Assembly (NCBI GenBank): GCA_025617745.1
Contig: CM046858.1
Coordinates: 42,543,750-42,607,749 of the forward strand
Length of the DNA stretch: 64,000 nt
Direction: 5' to 3'
Source: Heliocidaris erythrogramma
Taxonomy: Eukaryota > Echinodermata > Echinoidea > Camarodonta > Echinometridae
In this document: positions 34,915 through 44,091 of the stretch, piece after piece
How the letters are laid out: every line of letters begins with the position of its first letter
Numbering within the stretch: the stretch's first letter is position 1
Notes under the pieces: generated by a model
Seen by the model: only the letters and a program-made list of their open reading frames with translations
What the model was told of the DNA's origin: nothing
The model's database searches: none
Program-made: the position numbers and the translations under genes

Positions 34915-35100
34915 ACCCTTTAGAACGCTATTTATTCACTATATGGGAAGGGGGGGGGGGGGGTTGCATCCTGGTGCCGAACGTTGGATAATTTAGAATT
35001 CTCGGACGGACTGCAGCCCCGTAAGCCCCCCTCCCGACCTCCCCTTCTCTGCCTCACACGCTATGGCAAAATTGTGTAAACTTATCATTCAGCGTTATCA
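34915..35100 (+). repeat. Direct repeat, copy 1 (~185 bp)
   Basis: 'gctatttattcactatatgg', a G-run, 'tggtgccgaacgttggata', 'gcagccccgtaag' and 'ctctgcctcacacgctatg' in this order. Copy 2 lies at 35848-36025 in the same orientation, about 750 bp away. The copies could be a tandem duplication, or ends of an unknown element. Confidence 0.85.
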
Positions 35101-35847
35101 GATGAAACGCCAATATAAAAATAGAGCCACATCACAAGTGCATAAAACGTAGTCATCGATATGACAAATATTATTGTTTGTACATTCATATAATTATCAT
35201 ACTAACCCGATATAAATGCCATTATCAATCTTGTTCTGGCTTGTTTTGTGTATATATTAGATTAGTATTGCATGCGCAAATAGGAGCAATGTTCAAGTTT
35301 ATGAGAGGCTGAACATTGCTCCAGTTTTTGTGCACGCAATCCTTAGTCTAGAAATCTTAGTAATTGAGGAAATCGGAGATTAAAGTGACAGTGAATGAAA
35401 ATTGTCAATCATGATTGACAATTTCGTACGAAGTATAAAGAATATAGCATGCATTCCAAGGTATACCTGTGACCCCTACACATAAAATGCAAAAGTTTTC
35501 ATCAGATGTTTTTGTTTAACTTATATGAAGAAGTGATTGGGTTTGGGTTAATCTTGATTTTAAAAACACAGTCTGATCTTATCTTGATTCTTGGAGATAG
35601 GTCATATTGTTTTAGCCAAGGTTCATGTTTGCATCGTCAAATTATCACCTGTTACTACTCACGTTGCTATATAGTGCCAAAATTTTATAATGCCGCCATA
35701 ACCTTCACGAGAGGTACAGAGTACAGAGCTTTGAAAATAAAATAATTGTGTGCATTGATTTTATTAACGAGGGGGCAGCATTCAAAATTGTTTTATATTT
35801 AGTTCAAAATGGTGATTCTGACAGCAACTTGAGTTTTTTGAATTTTG

Positions 35848-36025
35848 AACCCTTTAGAGCGCTATTTATTCACTATATGGGAAAGGGGGTGGCCCCCCTG
35901 GTGCCGAACGTTGGATAATTTAGAATTCTCGGACGGGCTGCAGCCCCGTAAGGCCCCCCCCCCCCCGCTTCTCTGCCTCACACGCTATGCCAATATCTGT
36001 AAACTCATCCTTCAGCGTTATTAAA
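35848..36025 (+). repeat. Direct repeat, copy 2 (~180 bp)
   Basis: Matches 34915-35100 along its length, with differences mostly in the G and C homopolymers. The DNA between the copies (35101-35847) shows no reading frame of a retroelement, so an LTR interpretation is not supported. Confidence 0.85.
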
Positions 36026-36640
36026 CGGGTTCAAGAATGTAGCCATCCTGATTAGTCAAAAACACCACGTGACCGTACAAAAAAAGTGATAACACACGGC
36101 AAAAAGGTATTAACGCACGGCTGAGCTGCGCGTACGCGTGCAAACTTAAAACGCAATAAAATCGCGTAGTTTAATCAGAGTTTAATTGTCATTTTAGCGC
36201 GGGGTTACATGCGCGGACTGAAACGTGCATGACTTTTGTTGGCTACGCTTCTGTGATGTCATCCAGGAATGCAAATGGCAACCTCCATGACTGTACGACT
36301 CTTGGCGTTTCTATGGGGTTCGTAACCATTTTTATAGACTTTATAATCATATTGCCGACCCGTTTTATAAAACTATTAATTGGTTGTGAGTTCGTGCGTT
36401 AGTGCGATCTGGCAACACGCAGGTTTTTATCGTGGTGTCAAACACACTCGGCTTGCGCCTCGTGCGTATAGTACACCACGATAAAAACATTTGTGCTGCC
36501 AGATCGCACCAACGCACTCCCAACAATGTATTAATAGTATATTATAAAACGGGTTCAAGAATGTAGCCATCCTGATTGGTCAAATAACACCACGTGACTG
36601 TGCAAAAAAAAGGTGATAACATACAGCAAAAGGGAACTGT
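36025..36640. repeat. Promoter-like direct repeat pair bracketing a MITE
   Basis: The block 'aacgggttcaagaatgtagc', followed by an inverted CCAAT-type 'gattrgtcaaa' and 'caccacgtgac' (E-box CACGTG), occurs at about 36027-36110 and again at 36547-36640. A fold-back MITE fills 36357-36554. The second block lies about 250 bp upstream of the coding start at 36895 and may be its promoter. The first may be a relic of the duplication. Confidence 0.6.
36357..36554. mobile_element. Palindromic MITE, copy 1
   Basis: Left end GACCCGTTTTATAAAAC, right end TATTATAAAACGGGTT. The central stem 'ggtttttatcgtggtgt' pairs with 'caccacgataaaaac', around the spacer 'cacactcggcttgcgcctcg'. A second copy with the same layout is at 43373-43582. 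It is non-coding. Confidence 0.85.
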
Positions 36641-36654
36641 TGCACATGTAAACA

Positions 36655-36705
36655 TGTAAACATGTAAACATGTAAACATAAACATGTAAACATTTATGTA
36701 GCGCA
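36655..36705. repeat. Short tandem 'acatgtaa' repeat
   Basis: About five tandem copies of an 8-bp unit (acatgtaa) upstream of the coding exon at 36895. The last part is degenerate (acataaacatgtaaacattt). Confidence 0.9.
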
Positions 36706-36894
36706 GACGATACGACTCGATTTTGCTATATGTTTTTACACGCTATACCGTATACGCTATCGATATCGATCGTCGCGCTAATATCAACAAATCAACAAAA
36801 TTACAGCTGTAGCGCTACCGCGGTCGGATCGTTGCAATTCAGTACCGAAAATGAAAGTTTAAGTTTAATTTTTGACGATAGAAGCGTGTAAAAA

Positions 36895-37063
36895 ATGGCT
36901 GTATCTTCGAATCTCAGTTTTGCACTTCTCACGGAGGAAGAACTCGACGATCTACTGAATGGGAAGGATTCCAACAGTACGAAAAGAGCAGTGAAATTTG
37001 GATTTTCAAAGCTTGAATGTTTCGCTAAACTCAGTCGCACGGACCTATCCACCATCAAGCAAG
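36895..37063 (+). CDS. Gene start resembling Crypton/DUF3504-type N-terminus, exon 1
   Basis: ATG at 36895 opens 56 codons beginning MAVSSNLSFALLTEEELDDL and reading on through LNGKDSNSTKRAVKFGFSKL, to a strong donor GTGAGT at 37064. The pattern 'ELDDLL..KDS.STKRAVK' recalls the N-terminal segment of animal proteins carrying a Crypton-derived tyrosine-recombinase-like domain (DUF3504; ZMYM2, QRICH1 and KCTD1 relatives). This is recognised from memory, without a search. The catalytic-like domain is not present downstream, so the gene is truncated or only the start survives. CCAAT- and E-box-like elements lie 300 bp upstream. Confidence 0.5.
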
Positions 37064-37105
37064 GTGAGTAAGATACGCTGTTAATGTTAATCCATTTCTA
37101 TGCAG

Positions 37106-37293
37106 GCATATCAGAAAAGCGGATGGAACGGACTACACAAAGAACACAACTGTGCCAAGTGATTCCTACTCCGAGTCCTATTCCTACTAGTGCTAGTACT
37201 AGTCTTGTTCCTAATAGTGCTAGTACTGGTACTAGTCCTACTCTAGTCTTAGTGCCATTGGTGGTACCTGATCATCTTCAGGCTTCAATATAA
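37106..37293 (+). CDS. Possible second exon of the Crypton-like gene start
   Basis: If the 42-nt segment 37064-37105 (gtgagt ... tatgcag) is an intron, exon 1 continues in frame as GISEKRMERTTQRTQLCQVI and then a Pro/Ser/Thr-rich tail to a stop at 37291-37293. Total length is about 119 residues. A 42-nt intron is unusually short for an animal, so a different acceptor is also possible. Candidate AATAAA signals follow at about 37417 and 37483. Confidence 0.35.
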
Positions 37294-37602
37294 GCTCAAA
37301 TTCGAACATGCTCAGCCAAGCTCAAGGAAGTGAAAATACATCCTTGAACCAGATTCAATACCACTTCCATTATACATTACTAACAAACAGGTCTAAGACG
37401 AGGCCTAAACATTGTAAATAAACATGTGCAGGCCTATATACGTTCGCAACGGTCTAGACTAGGCTAGGCCTAAACATTGTAAATAAAGTAAACATTGTAC
37501 GTTTGCAACACTAGTCTACTATAGTCCTACCATGTTTTGCTGAGCAGGGTTCACGTAAGGGGGGTCTGCTCGCTAGTCATAAGGACCGCTATTCATAAAA
37601 AA

Positions 37603-38310
37603 AAATTATTCATAAGGACCGCTATTCATAATAAGACATAAGGGTTGCTATTCATAAGGGTAATTATTCATAAGGACAGCCATTCATAATAAGACATAAG
37701 GATCGCTATTCATAATACGGAAAGAGGGTCGCTATTCATAATATCAAATCAGGGTCGTTAATCATAAGGGTCCCTATTCATAATACGAAAACAGGGTCGC
37801 TATTCATAAAGGTCGATATTCATAAAGGTGGCTATTCATAAAGGTCAATATTCATAAGGGTCGCTATTCATAATCAAAGAAGAGGGTCGCTATTCATAAT
37901 CGAAGAAGAGGGTCGCTATTCATAATCGAAGAAGAGGGTCGCTATTCATAATCAAAGAAGAGGGTCGCTATTCATAATCGGAGAAGAGGGTCGCTATTCA
38001 TAATCACAGAAGAGGGTCGCTATTCATAATCACAGAAGAGGGTCGCTATTCATAATCGGAGAAGAGGGTCGCTATTCATAATCACAGAAGAGGGTCGCTA
38101 TTCATAATCACAGAAGAGGGTCGCTATTCATAATCACAGAAGAGGGTCGCTATTCATAATCACAGAAGAGGGTCGCTATTCATAATCACAGAAGAGGGTC
38201 GCTATTCATAACCAGAGAAGAGGGTCGCTATTCATAATCACAGAAGAGGGTCGCTATTCATAATCACAGAAGAGGGTCGCTATTCATAATCGAAGAAGAG
38301 GGTCGTCATT
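37603..38310 (+). repeat. 26-bp minisatellite, left array
   Basis: The unit is 'gggtcgctattcataatc' plus 'acagaaga' or a variant (gaagaaga, ggagaaga). The regular part (about 37855-38305) holds some 17 units. The part nearer the end (37603-37855) is degenerate, with 'ataagga'/'ataaggg' spacers. The opposite-strand array lies at 42551-43245. Confidence 0.95.
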
Positions 38311-38588
38311 TAAATCAAATAAGAAAGGGATATGGATGAAGGACAACCCAATTAATGTCCAACGGTACTGTATTTAAGAAAGCTCTATAGAATGCATTTC
38401 CGGTTTTTGTCAAATACATGTATATCCCTATTTTCTAAAACAGTGAAGTATATTTATCAATGCTCCACACCCTATTGCTTTATCTTTCTTCATTTGTTTT
38501 CCCTATCTGTTCTTATGTTATTAAATATCATAATTGATAGGATTGAAGTAAATTGAATATATCATAAAGAAATGTGAGAAAATTACAA

Positions 38589-38652
38589 TGCCCCGACCGG
38601 GATTCGAACCCGGGACCCTGGATTACATGACCAGTGCTCTACCATCGAAGCA
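38589..38652 (-). tRNA. tRNA-Thr(UGU)-like pseudogene
   Basis: On the minus strand: D arm GATGGTAGAGC, anticodon region CTGGTCATGTAATCCAG (anticodon TGT) and a perfect T arm CCGGGTTCGAATCCCGG, ending CGGGGCA. The 5' side (tgcttc) does not pair with the 3' acceptor strand, and there is one mismatch in the anticodon stem. It is more likely a tRNA relic or SINE head than an active gene. Confidence 0.6.
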
Positions 38653-39925
38653 AAGTAATAATCTCACATATAGCCCCTCTCTTTCCATCGAGCGTAGGGG
38701 TACATCCATACCAATTCCATGCGTTTTCAGTATGTTTTCAGTATTTTTCTCTTATTTCTTCCTTATGCATTTTGTATTTATATTTGTTTTATATTTCTCT
38801 TCTAGTTTTCTAGAAGAGTGCGGTTTTTCGAAAAAAAAACCTGCCATAAACTGTGACGTCATTTAAACCTAACTGAGATCTAGGATGCGTCCATAGGCGC
38901 CAGAAGTTGGGGGTGGGGCGATCACCCCCAACAAAAAAGTGGGGGCAAAACGCATTTTCGACCCCCCCCCCCTCCCCCTGGGCGTAAATGCATAATTTTG
39001 GGAGGGGCTGAAGTTTTTTGCCCGAATTTTAAGTTTCCCTTTTCTATGTATGAGCGAGCGAAGCTGCAAGAGAGGAAAAAAATCGACACTGTCTTTTGTA
39101 GTGAAAATGCACAAAAATTACATGTATTCCAGTATTAAACTAAATATGAGGATATTGGAGCACCTCGCTGCCCGTAATGAGGTGATAGTCGAGCCAATAT
39201 TGCCCTTCTCAAAATCCTCAAGGGGCTACAGCACTTCGTACGCCTATATCCCCTCCAAGTTATCTATGGTATTTTACAAGCGAGGGAGAAAAGCGATTTT
39301 TTTTTTTGTTGTTGTATTTTTAAGCTGCAAAAACGTCATTTCTTATTCGATGTACCAATGAAAATTTGCAAAAGACCAGTGCGGTCTAGGCCAAGATCCA
39401 AATATTGAACATTGATGAAAGTCCCTTTTCTCACTTCTTTCTCAAATGGGGGCACAACTCTGACGGAACAAGTGAGAAATAATCAAGGAATTTAGGAAGG
39501 CCACCGAAAGGTGATATTTCTTTCAAATCTATGCAGAACATTTGAAAATGCGATTTTATGTGCTTTGACATAATTATAATGGGGCAAAATATTGAAAAAC
39601 AAAACAAAAACAGGGGCGTAACCAGTACTAAGTATGCGGCACGTGCCCCGCAAATCAGATGAGGAAAATAATGAAAGAGGAGAAAATAGACAAAGATGGG
39701 CAGAGGAAAAGGAAGAGAAAATAAGGCAATAATTAGACCCCTTTTTTGTTTTGCTTTCTTTTTGTTTTGTTCAAGCGGACCCTGCTCGCCAGCCTCCCCC
39801 CCCCCCCCCCATAACAAGGGCCTGTGCATCATGGATTTTCTATGTTTGTTTTGAACTTAATTCAATTCTATCAAATTTATTCACATTTCTTCATACTGTA
39901 AAGCATATTGGTTGTTGTATGTAAA
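38653..39925. other. Dispersed repeat sequence, no gene
   Basis: Contains repeat-type phrases (ggcgccagaagttggggg, 'gggggcgtaaccag'-like on either strand) and a C14 run at about 39797. The open frames at 38869-39361 and 39431-39832 cross these repeats and are not supported as genes. Confidence 0.45.
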
Positions 39926-39928
39926 CAA

Positions 39929-41105
39929 CCATAGGACCATCTGCTTTAAGTCCTTTAACTTTTATCTTGTATATAAATGACTTTCATAGATCATCAAATT
40001 TATTGACTTTTATTATGTATGCAGATGACACTAATCTATTTTTTTCGCATAAAAGCCTAGAAACTATATGTAATGTGATTAATTCTGAACTGGATTCAGT
40101 TGCAAAATAGATTAAGGCTAACAAGTTATCACTGAATCTAGAAAAAAAACAAATTACATGTTATTTGGTAATACATTTTTTACGTGCTAGCCCAAGGGGG
40201 GGGGGGGGGGTTAAACCCCCTAACCCCCCCCCCCCCCCCGTAGATGAGTATCATAATCATGAATTGCTCACTGTCTTCAATAATATATTCACAGCAAATA
40301 ATGAGATCCATCATTACCCCACCAAACAAATCTATATCACTTGCCAAGAACTCGTACAGCATTAACCCAGAATACTTTTTTCATTTACTGCTCCTAAATT
40401 TTGGAATTCCCTCCCTTTAAATATACGAGACAGTATAAGTTTGAGTACACTCAAACGTAAATTGAGAAAATCACTTATTGCTTTTTATGAACGTTGATGA
40501 TTCTTGTTTACCTGTGTAGTAAAATCTATAGACTAAATTAAACCTTCCAGATCCTGCCCCCCCCCCCCCCTTTCCTCACCCCTGTCACTTTGTCCTTCTT
40601 TCTTGTTCTGTCTTTTGTAAAGTTTACTCCTTTCAATTGTTACTATTCCCAGCTTTTTGTGTTCACGTTATTTTTCAATGCTTTTGTCTTCGATGGAAAG
40701 TGTGTTATGCCTATGATTTGTTGCTTTCCATGGCCATGTATCTGTCTTCTTCTTTTCCCCTTTTATTTCATTTGCATTTTATGCATGGTTGCCCCACGGT
40801 CTAGTTTTTTATGTACTATATTCATGATTTATCTTTTGCCAGGGACCAGCGCTTCTACAAGCAATGCTTCTATGCTGGTCTCTGTTTTCATTCTCATTTT
40901 CATAAAATTAATCTAATGTAGTATTCACTATTGTTACCTTTTTTATTACGTAATGCACTTTATTTTGCTTGTAATGATCAAAAACGTTTCTGCACTAAGA
41001 TGTGTTGTCAGTTATATTGTATATTGTTGATTGCATAATACATATTGTTATATAAATGTACTTTGAAAAATGAAAATGTAATGAAATAAAATCTCAAATC
41101 TGAAA
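39929..41105 (+). pseudogene. Remnant of CR1/L2-like LINE (RT and 3' UTR)
   Basis: The RT palm is readable as SPLTFILYINDF and then YADD at 40018-40029, followed by NLFFSHKSLE and IKANKLSLNLEKK, with one in-frame stop (aaatag). The thumb is deleted and replaced by G/C homopolymers (40193-40240). The C-terminal part (about 40290-40497) reads FTAPKFWNSLPLNIRDSISL and ends at TGA 40495-40497. A 3' UTR follows to an A-rich end near 41105. It is the same family as the element at 5.6-10.7 kb. Confidence 0.85.
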
Positions 41106-41110
41106 AAATC

Positions 41111-41228
41111 TGATATCCTCTCCGAGGGACTTGGGGTTAATGCCTTACCAAAGGACACGAGTGCATCCTGGTTTCAAACCCGCATCCTTCAGTTACGAGG
41201 CCACTGTTCGACCACTGAGCTATCTCGC
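41111..41228 (-). mobile_element. tRNA-derived SINE, minus strand
   Basis: Reading the minus strand, 'gcgagatagctcagtggtcg' carries a Pol III A box and 'gcgggtttgaaaccag' a B box (GGTTTGAAACC). The non-tRNA body 'cactcgtgtcctttggtaag' follows. The length is about 118 bp, and it abuts the LINE remnant's 3' end. Confidence 0.75.
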
Positions 41229-41609
41229 CTTTCTCTGAGGATTATAGACATGATAGTGGCAACACCTACTATACAGCACCCCGCCACCCGCACACAGGCT
41301 ATGCCATTTATGAATTACTTTGACGAAAATTTTGACATGGGGAAAAGCAAAGGTGCCCATGTATGCGCACTCCTTCATTTTACACGTAAATCTTGATTCA
41401 TGAGCAAGGAATACAGTATTTCGAGGCTTGTAAACAGCACTGAAACAACACCATTTCTCAGTAAGTTTGTCTTCACTTTCTACAGCATTATACTGCTGTG
41501 ATAAAGACGAACATTTTGTGTTTTTTGTGCGTTTAGTTTTTCCATACTATGTGCTTGTACCGAGGCAAGATGGGTCGAATGGCGCAACGTGGTCGGACTG
41601 ACGGGGGGG

Positions 41610-42530
41610 GGGGGGGGGGAACAAGCGTAGCCAGGATTTTTCAATATGGGGCGTTTGTGAGCGCGCGAAGCGTGCTAATTTGGTGATGAGCACTCTCTCT
41701 TTGCGTGCTCCCCAGGGGGGTGAGTGCAGGGATGGGGAATTTTTCCCCATAGAGTTGTTAGGGGTATGTAACTCTATTGTTTTCCCCCTCCTGCGCGAAG
41801 TACGAAATCTCTGACGTTTTATAGCAAATCTGAGATAAAGATAATGGCTCGTCGCAATACTGCACTGTATATGTAACAGGGGTGGGGGCATGGAGGGGGG
41901 GGGGGTCCCTTCCCGCGCAAAGCTCTGACATTTTGTAGCAAATTTGAGAGAAAGATAAAGAAAAATAAAGGCTCGTAGCAAACAATTCTTTTTAGGCGGA
42001 AAGTTATAGGCATAGTTTGACGCCCAGATTGCTTTACAAATTGTCCCCTTCCCACGCGAAACGCAAAACCTGTGACGTTTTATAGCAAATTTAAAAATAA
42101 GATAGCGGCTCGTACATGTAGCACCTTCTTTTAGGCGGAAAGTTAGTTCGACACCCGGACTGCTTTCAATTATTGGACGCAATGCTGCACCGTATGTATC
42201 AGGGGTGGATGCATGGATGGGGAGTTACTTCCCCCTTCCCACGGGAAGCGCGAAAACTTTTATCAAATTTCGTAGCGCCTTTTTAGGCTTTTATCTTTCT
42301 CTTCCTCCGCTTCCTCCGCTTTTTCGCTCTCGCCTTTTTTAAGGGGCTGAATAGGGGGGCATGCCCCCCCTCCTTGCCCGCCTGGCTAGGCCAGGGGTGT
42401 ATTTGTTTCATCGCCCCTCCCCGTATTGCTTTGACACAGCCGTGGGGTGTCTCCCATCCAATATTATTATTTTTGTTTGCCAAATTAATTCTTTCATATT
42501 TGAGTGTTCATTGAACAATGAAAATCATAT
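41610..42530 (-). repeat. Inverted copy of the 'cgcgcaaagcgc' dispersed repeat
   Basis: The reverse complement of the 32.8-33.5 kb repeat. It includes the tandem core (gtagcaaattt ... tcgcgcgg) and the 'gaataggggggcatgcccccc' end. The part at 42250-42530 (ggggtgtatttgt, cagccgtggggtgtctc, tgagtgttcattgaacaatg) is shared with 47750-48005. The 211-codon frame 41547-42182 on the minus strand is repeat translation. Confidence 0.8.
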
Positions 42531-42550
42531 TTTACAAATAATCCTAACCT

Positions 42551-43245
42551 CTTCTTCCATTATGAATAGCGACCCTCTTCTCCGATTATGAATAGCGACC
42601 CTCTTCTCCGATTATGAATAGCGACCCTCTTCTTCCATTATGAATAGCGACCCTCTTCTCCGATTATGATTAGCGACCCTCATCTTCGATTATGAATAGC
42701 GACCCTCTTCTGTGATTATGAATAGCGACCCTCTTCTGTGATTATGAATAGCGACCCTCTTCTGTGATTATGAATAGCGACCCTCTTCTGTGATTATGAA
42801 TAGCGACCCTCTTCTCCGATTATGAATAGCGACCCTCTTGTTTGATTATGAATAGCGACCCTCTTCTTCGATTATGAATAGCGACCCTCTTCTGTGATTA
42901 TGAATAGCGACCCTCTTCTCCGATTATGAATAGCGACCCTTATGAATATTGACCTTTATGAATAACGACCCTCTTCTCTGATTATGAATAGCGACCCTCT
43001 TCTTCGATTATGAGTAGCGACCCTTATGATTAACGACCCCGATTTGGTATTATGAATAGCGACCCTGTATCTGTATTATGTATAGCGACCCTTATGAGTA
43101 ATGACCCTTTTCTTCGATTATGAATAGCGACCCTCTTCTCATATTATGAATAGCAATCCTTATGAATGGTGCTCCTTATGAGTTTATGAATAGTGACCCC
43201 CTTTTCGCTTTATGAATAGCGACCCTACAGGTATAGGAAATTACA
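42551..43245 (-). repeat. 26-bp minisatellite, right array (inverted)
   Basis: Units 'gattatgaatagcgaccctc' plus 'ttctgt', 'ttctcc' or 'ttcttc'. They are the reverse complement of the left array at 37603-38310. Inner units are regular and outer units degenerate ('ccttatgaat', 'ccttatgagt'), mirroring the left array. Confidence 0.95.
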
Positions 43246-43372
43246 CGTTATGACTAGCGGTCCTTATGAGCCACTGATCCTTATGACTAGCGGTCCTTAT
43301 GACTAGCGAGGTTACCCCCACGCAAGGGACATGCCATGACAGTTTGAGGTAAGTGAAAGCACTAAGATTGTA

Positions 43373-43582
43373 GACCCGTTTTATAAAACTGTTAATACAT
43401 GGTTGTGAGGTCGTGCATTAGTGTGATCCGGCAACACGCAGGTTTTTATCGTGGTGTCTAACACACTCGGCTACGCCTCGTGCGTTAATTAGGTATACAC
43501 CACAATAAAAACCTTTGTGTTGCCGGATCGCACTAACACACTCCCACCCAACCATGTATTAACAGTATACAGTGTATTATCG
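43373..43582. mobile_element. Palindromic MITE, copy 2
   Basis: The same element as 36357-36554: GACCCGTTTTATAAAACTG at the left, 'ggtttttatcgtggtgtc' pairing with 'caccacaataaaaacc', and 'cacactcggctacgcctcg' at the centre. The outermost part of its right end has diverged. It lies 55 bp outside the 5.76-kb unit. Confidence 0.8.
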
Positions 43583-43679
43583 AATTTCAGTCTTAAATTC
43601 ATTCGATCATAATAGTCTCCAACTGTCCCGAAATAGTCACCCCATTTTACCTATTATTTTTTTACCCCTTAAACTTACT

Positions 43680-44060
43680 TAAACCATCAAAGTCATTGAC
43701 AAAAAGGTTGTCAGTCTGTACGTAGCCGCCGGGCTTAGCCCATAGAGCCCCCAAAAGAGACCCCAAAGTCGGGTCGATTTCACCCCACCTCACCATTGCA
43801 CCAAACTTTTTCCAGTAGGAAGCAGTATATGACTGGCCATTACAAAATACAAAAACTGACAAAAATTGCCGTCGGGATAGGGTGTCAGACGGCCCCGATA
43901 AATTGGAGTAAATTTTCCCCTTGAAGCCCAGGTACCAAATTTTGTCAGAAGGAAGAGCTATAGATGTACATTCCCAAAATATAAAAACTGACAAAATTGT
44001 CCATTGGGTTCAAGGGGATGTCAGACCCACTGAAAAGAAAACCCCAAAGTGCCCTTTGAC
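43680..44060. repeat. Tandem repeat of ~180 bp, two units
   Basis: The phrases 'aaaactgacaaaa', 'tgtcagac', 'accccaaagt' and 'acaaaatt/cagtagga' recur with a period of about 170-190 bp. They form two diverged units (about 43690-43860 and 43870-44060). No supported coding content. Confidence 0.7.
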
Positions 44061-44091
44061 AACGCTTTGCCCCCCCCCCCCCCAAATGCTC

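Larger units (their letters stand above)
37561..43318. mobile_element. 5.76-kb unit with inverted ends and inverted 26-bp arrays
   Basis: The left end reads GGGGTCTGCTCGCTAGTCAT followed by AAGGACCGCTATTCATAA. The right end on the other strand reads GGGGTAACCTCGCTAGTCAT followed by AAGGACCGCTAGTCATAA. Directly outside lie cacgtaagg (37552-37560) and cacgcaagg (43319-43327), a 9-bp near-duplication. Subterminal inverted arrays of a 26-bp repeat fill 37603-38310 and 42551-43245. The interior holds a tRNA-Thr-like sequence, a LINE remnant, a SINE and a dispersed repeat, but no transposase. It looks like a large non-autonomous transposon that has collected insertions. Confidence 0.7.

Noticed and set aside
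34970-34995. 'TGGTGCCGAACG' as a retroviral-type primer-binding site
   Set aside because: It occurs in both direct repeats, is not followed by gag/pol-like frames, and the repeats lack the TG...CA ends expected of LTRs.
37855-38305. Regular 26-bp array that superficially resembles a CRISPR array
   Set aside because: The units are contiguous with only point variation and no unique spacers, and the context is an animal genome with inverted partner arrays.
41547-42182. 211-codon minus-strand frame
   Set aside because: It runs across several units of a dispersed repeat that also occurs at 33 and 48 kb in other frames. No domain is recognisable.
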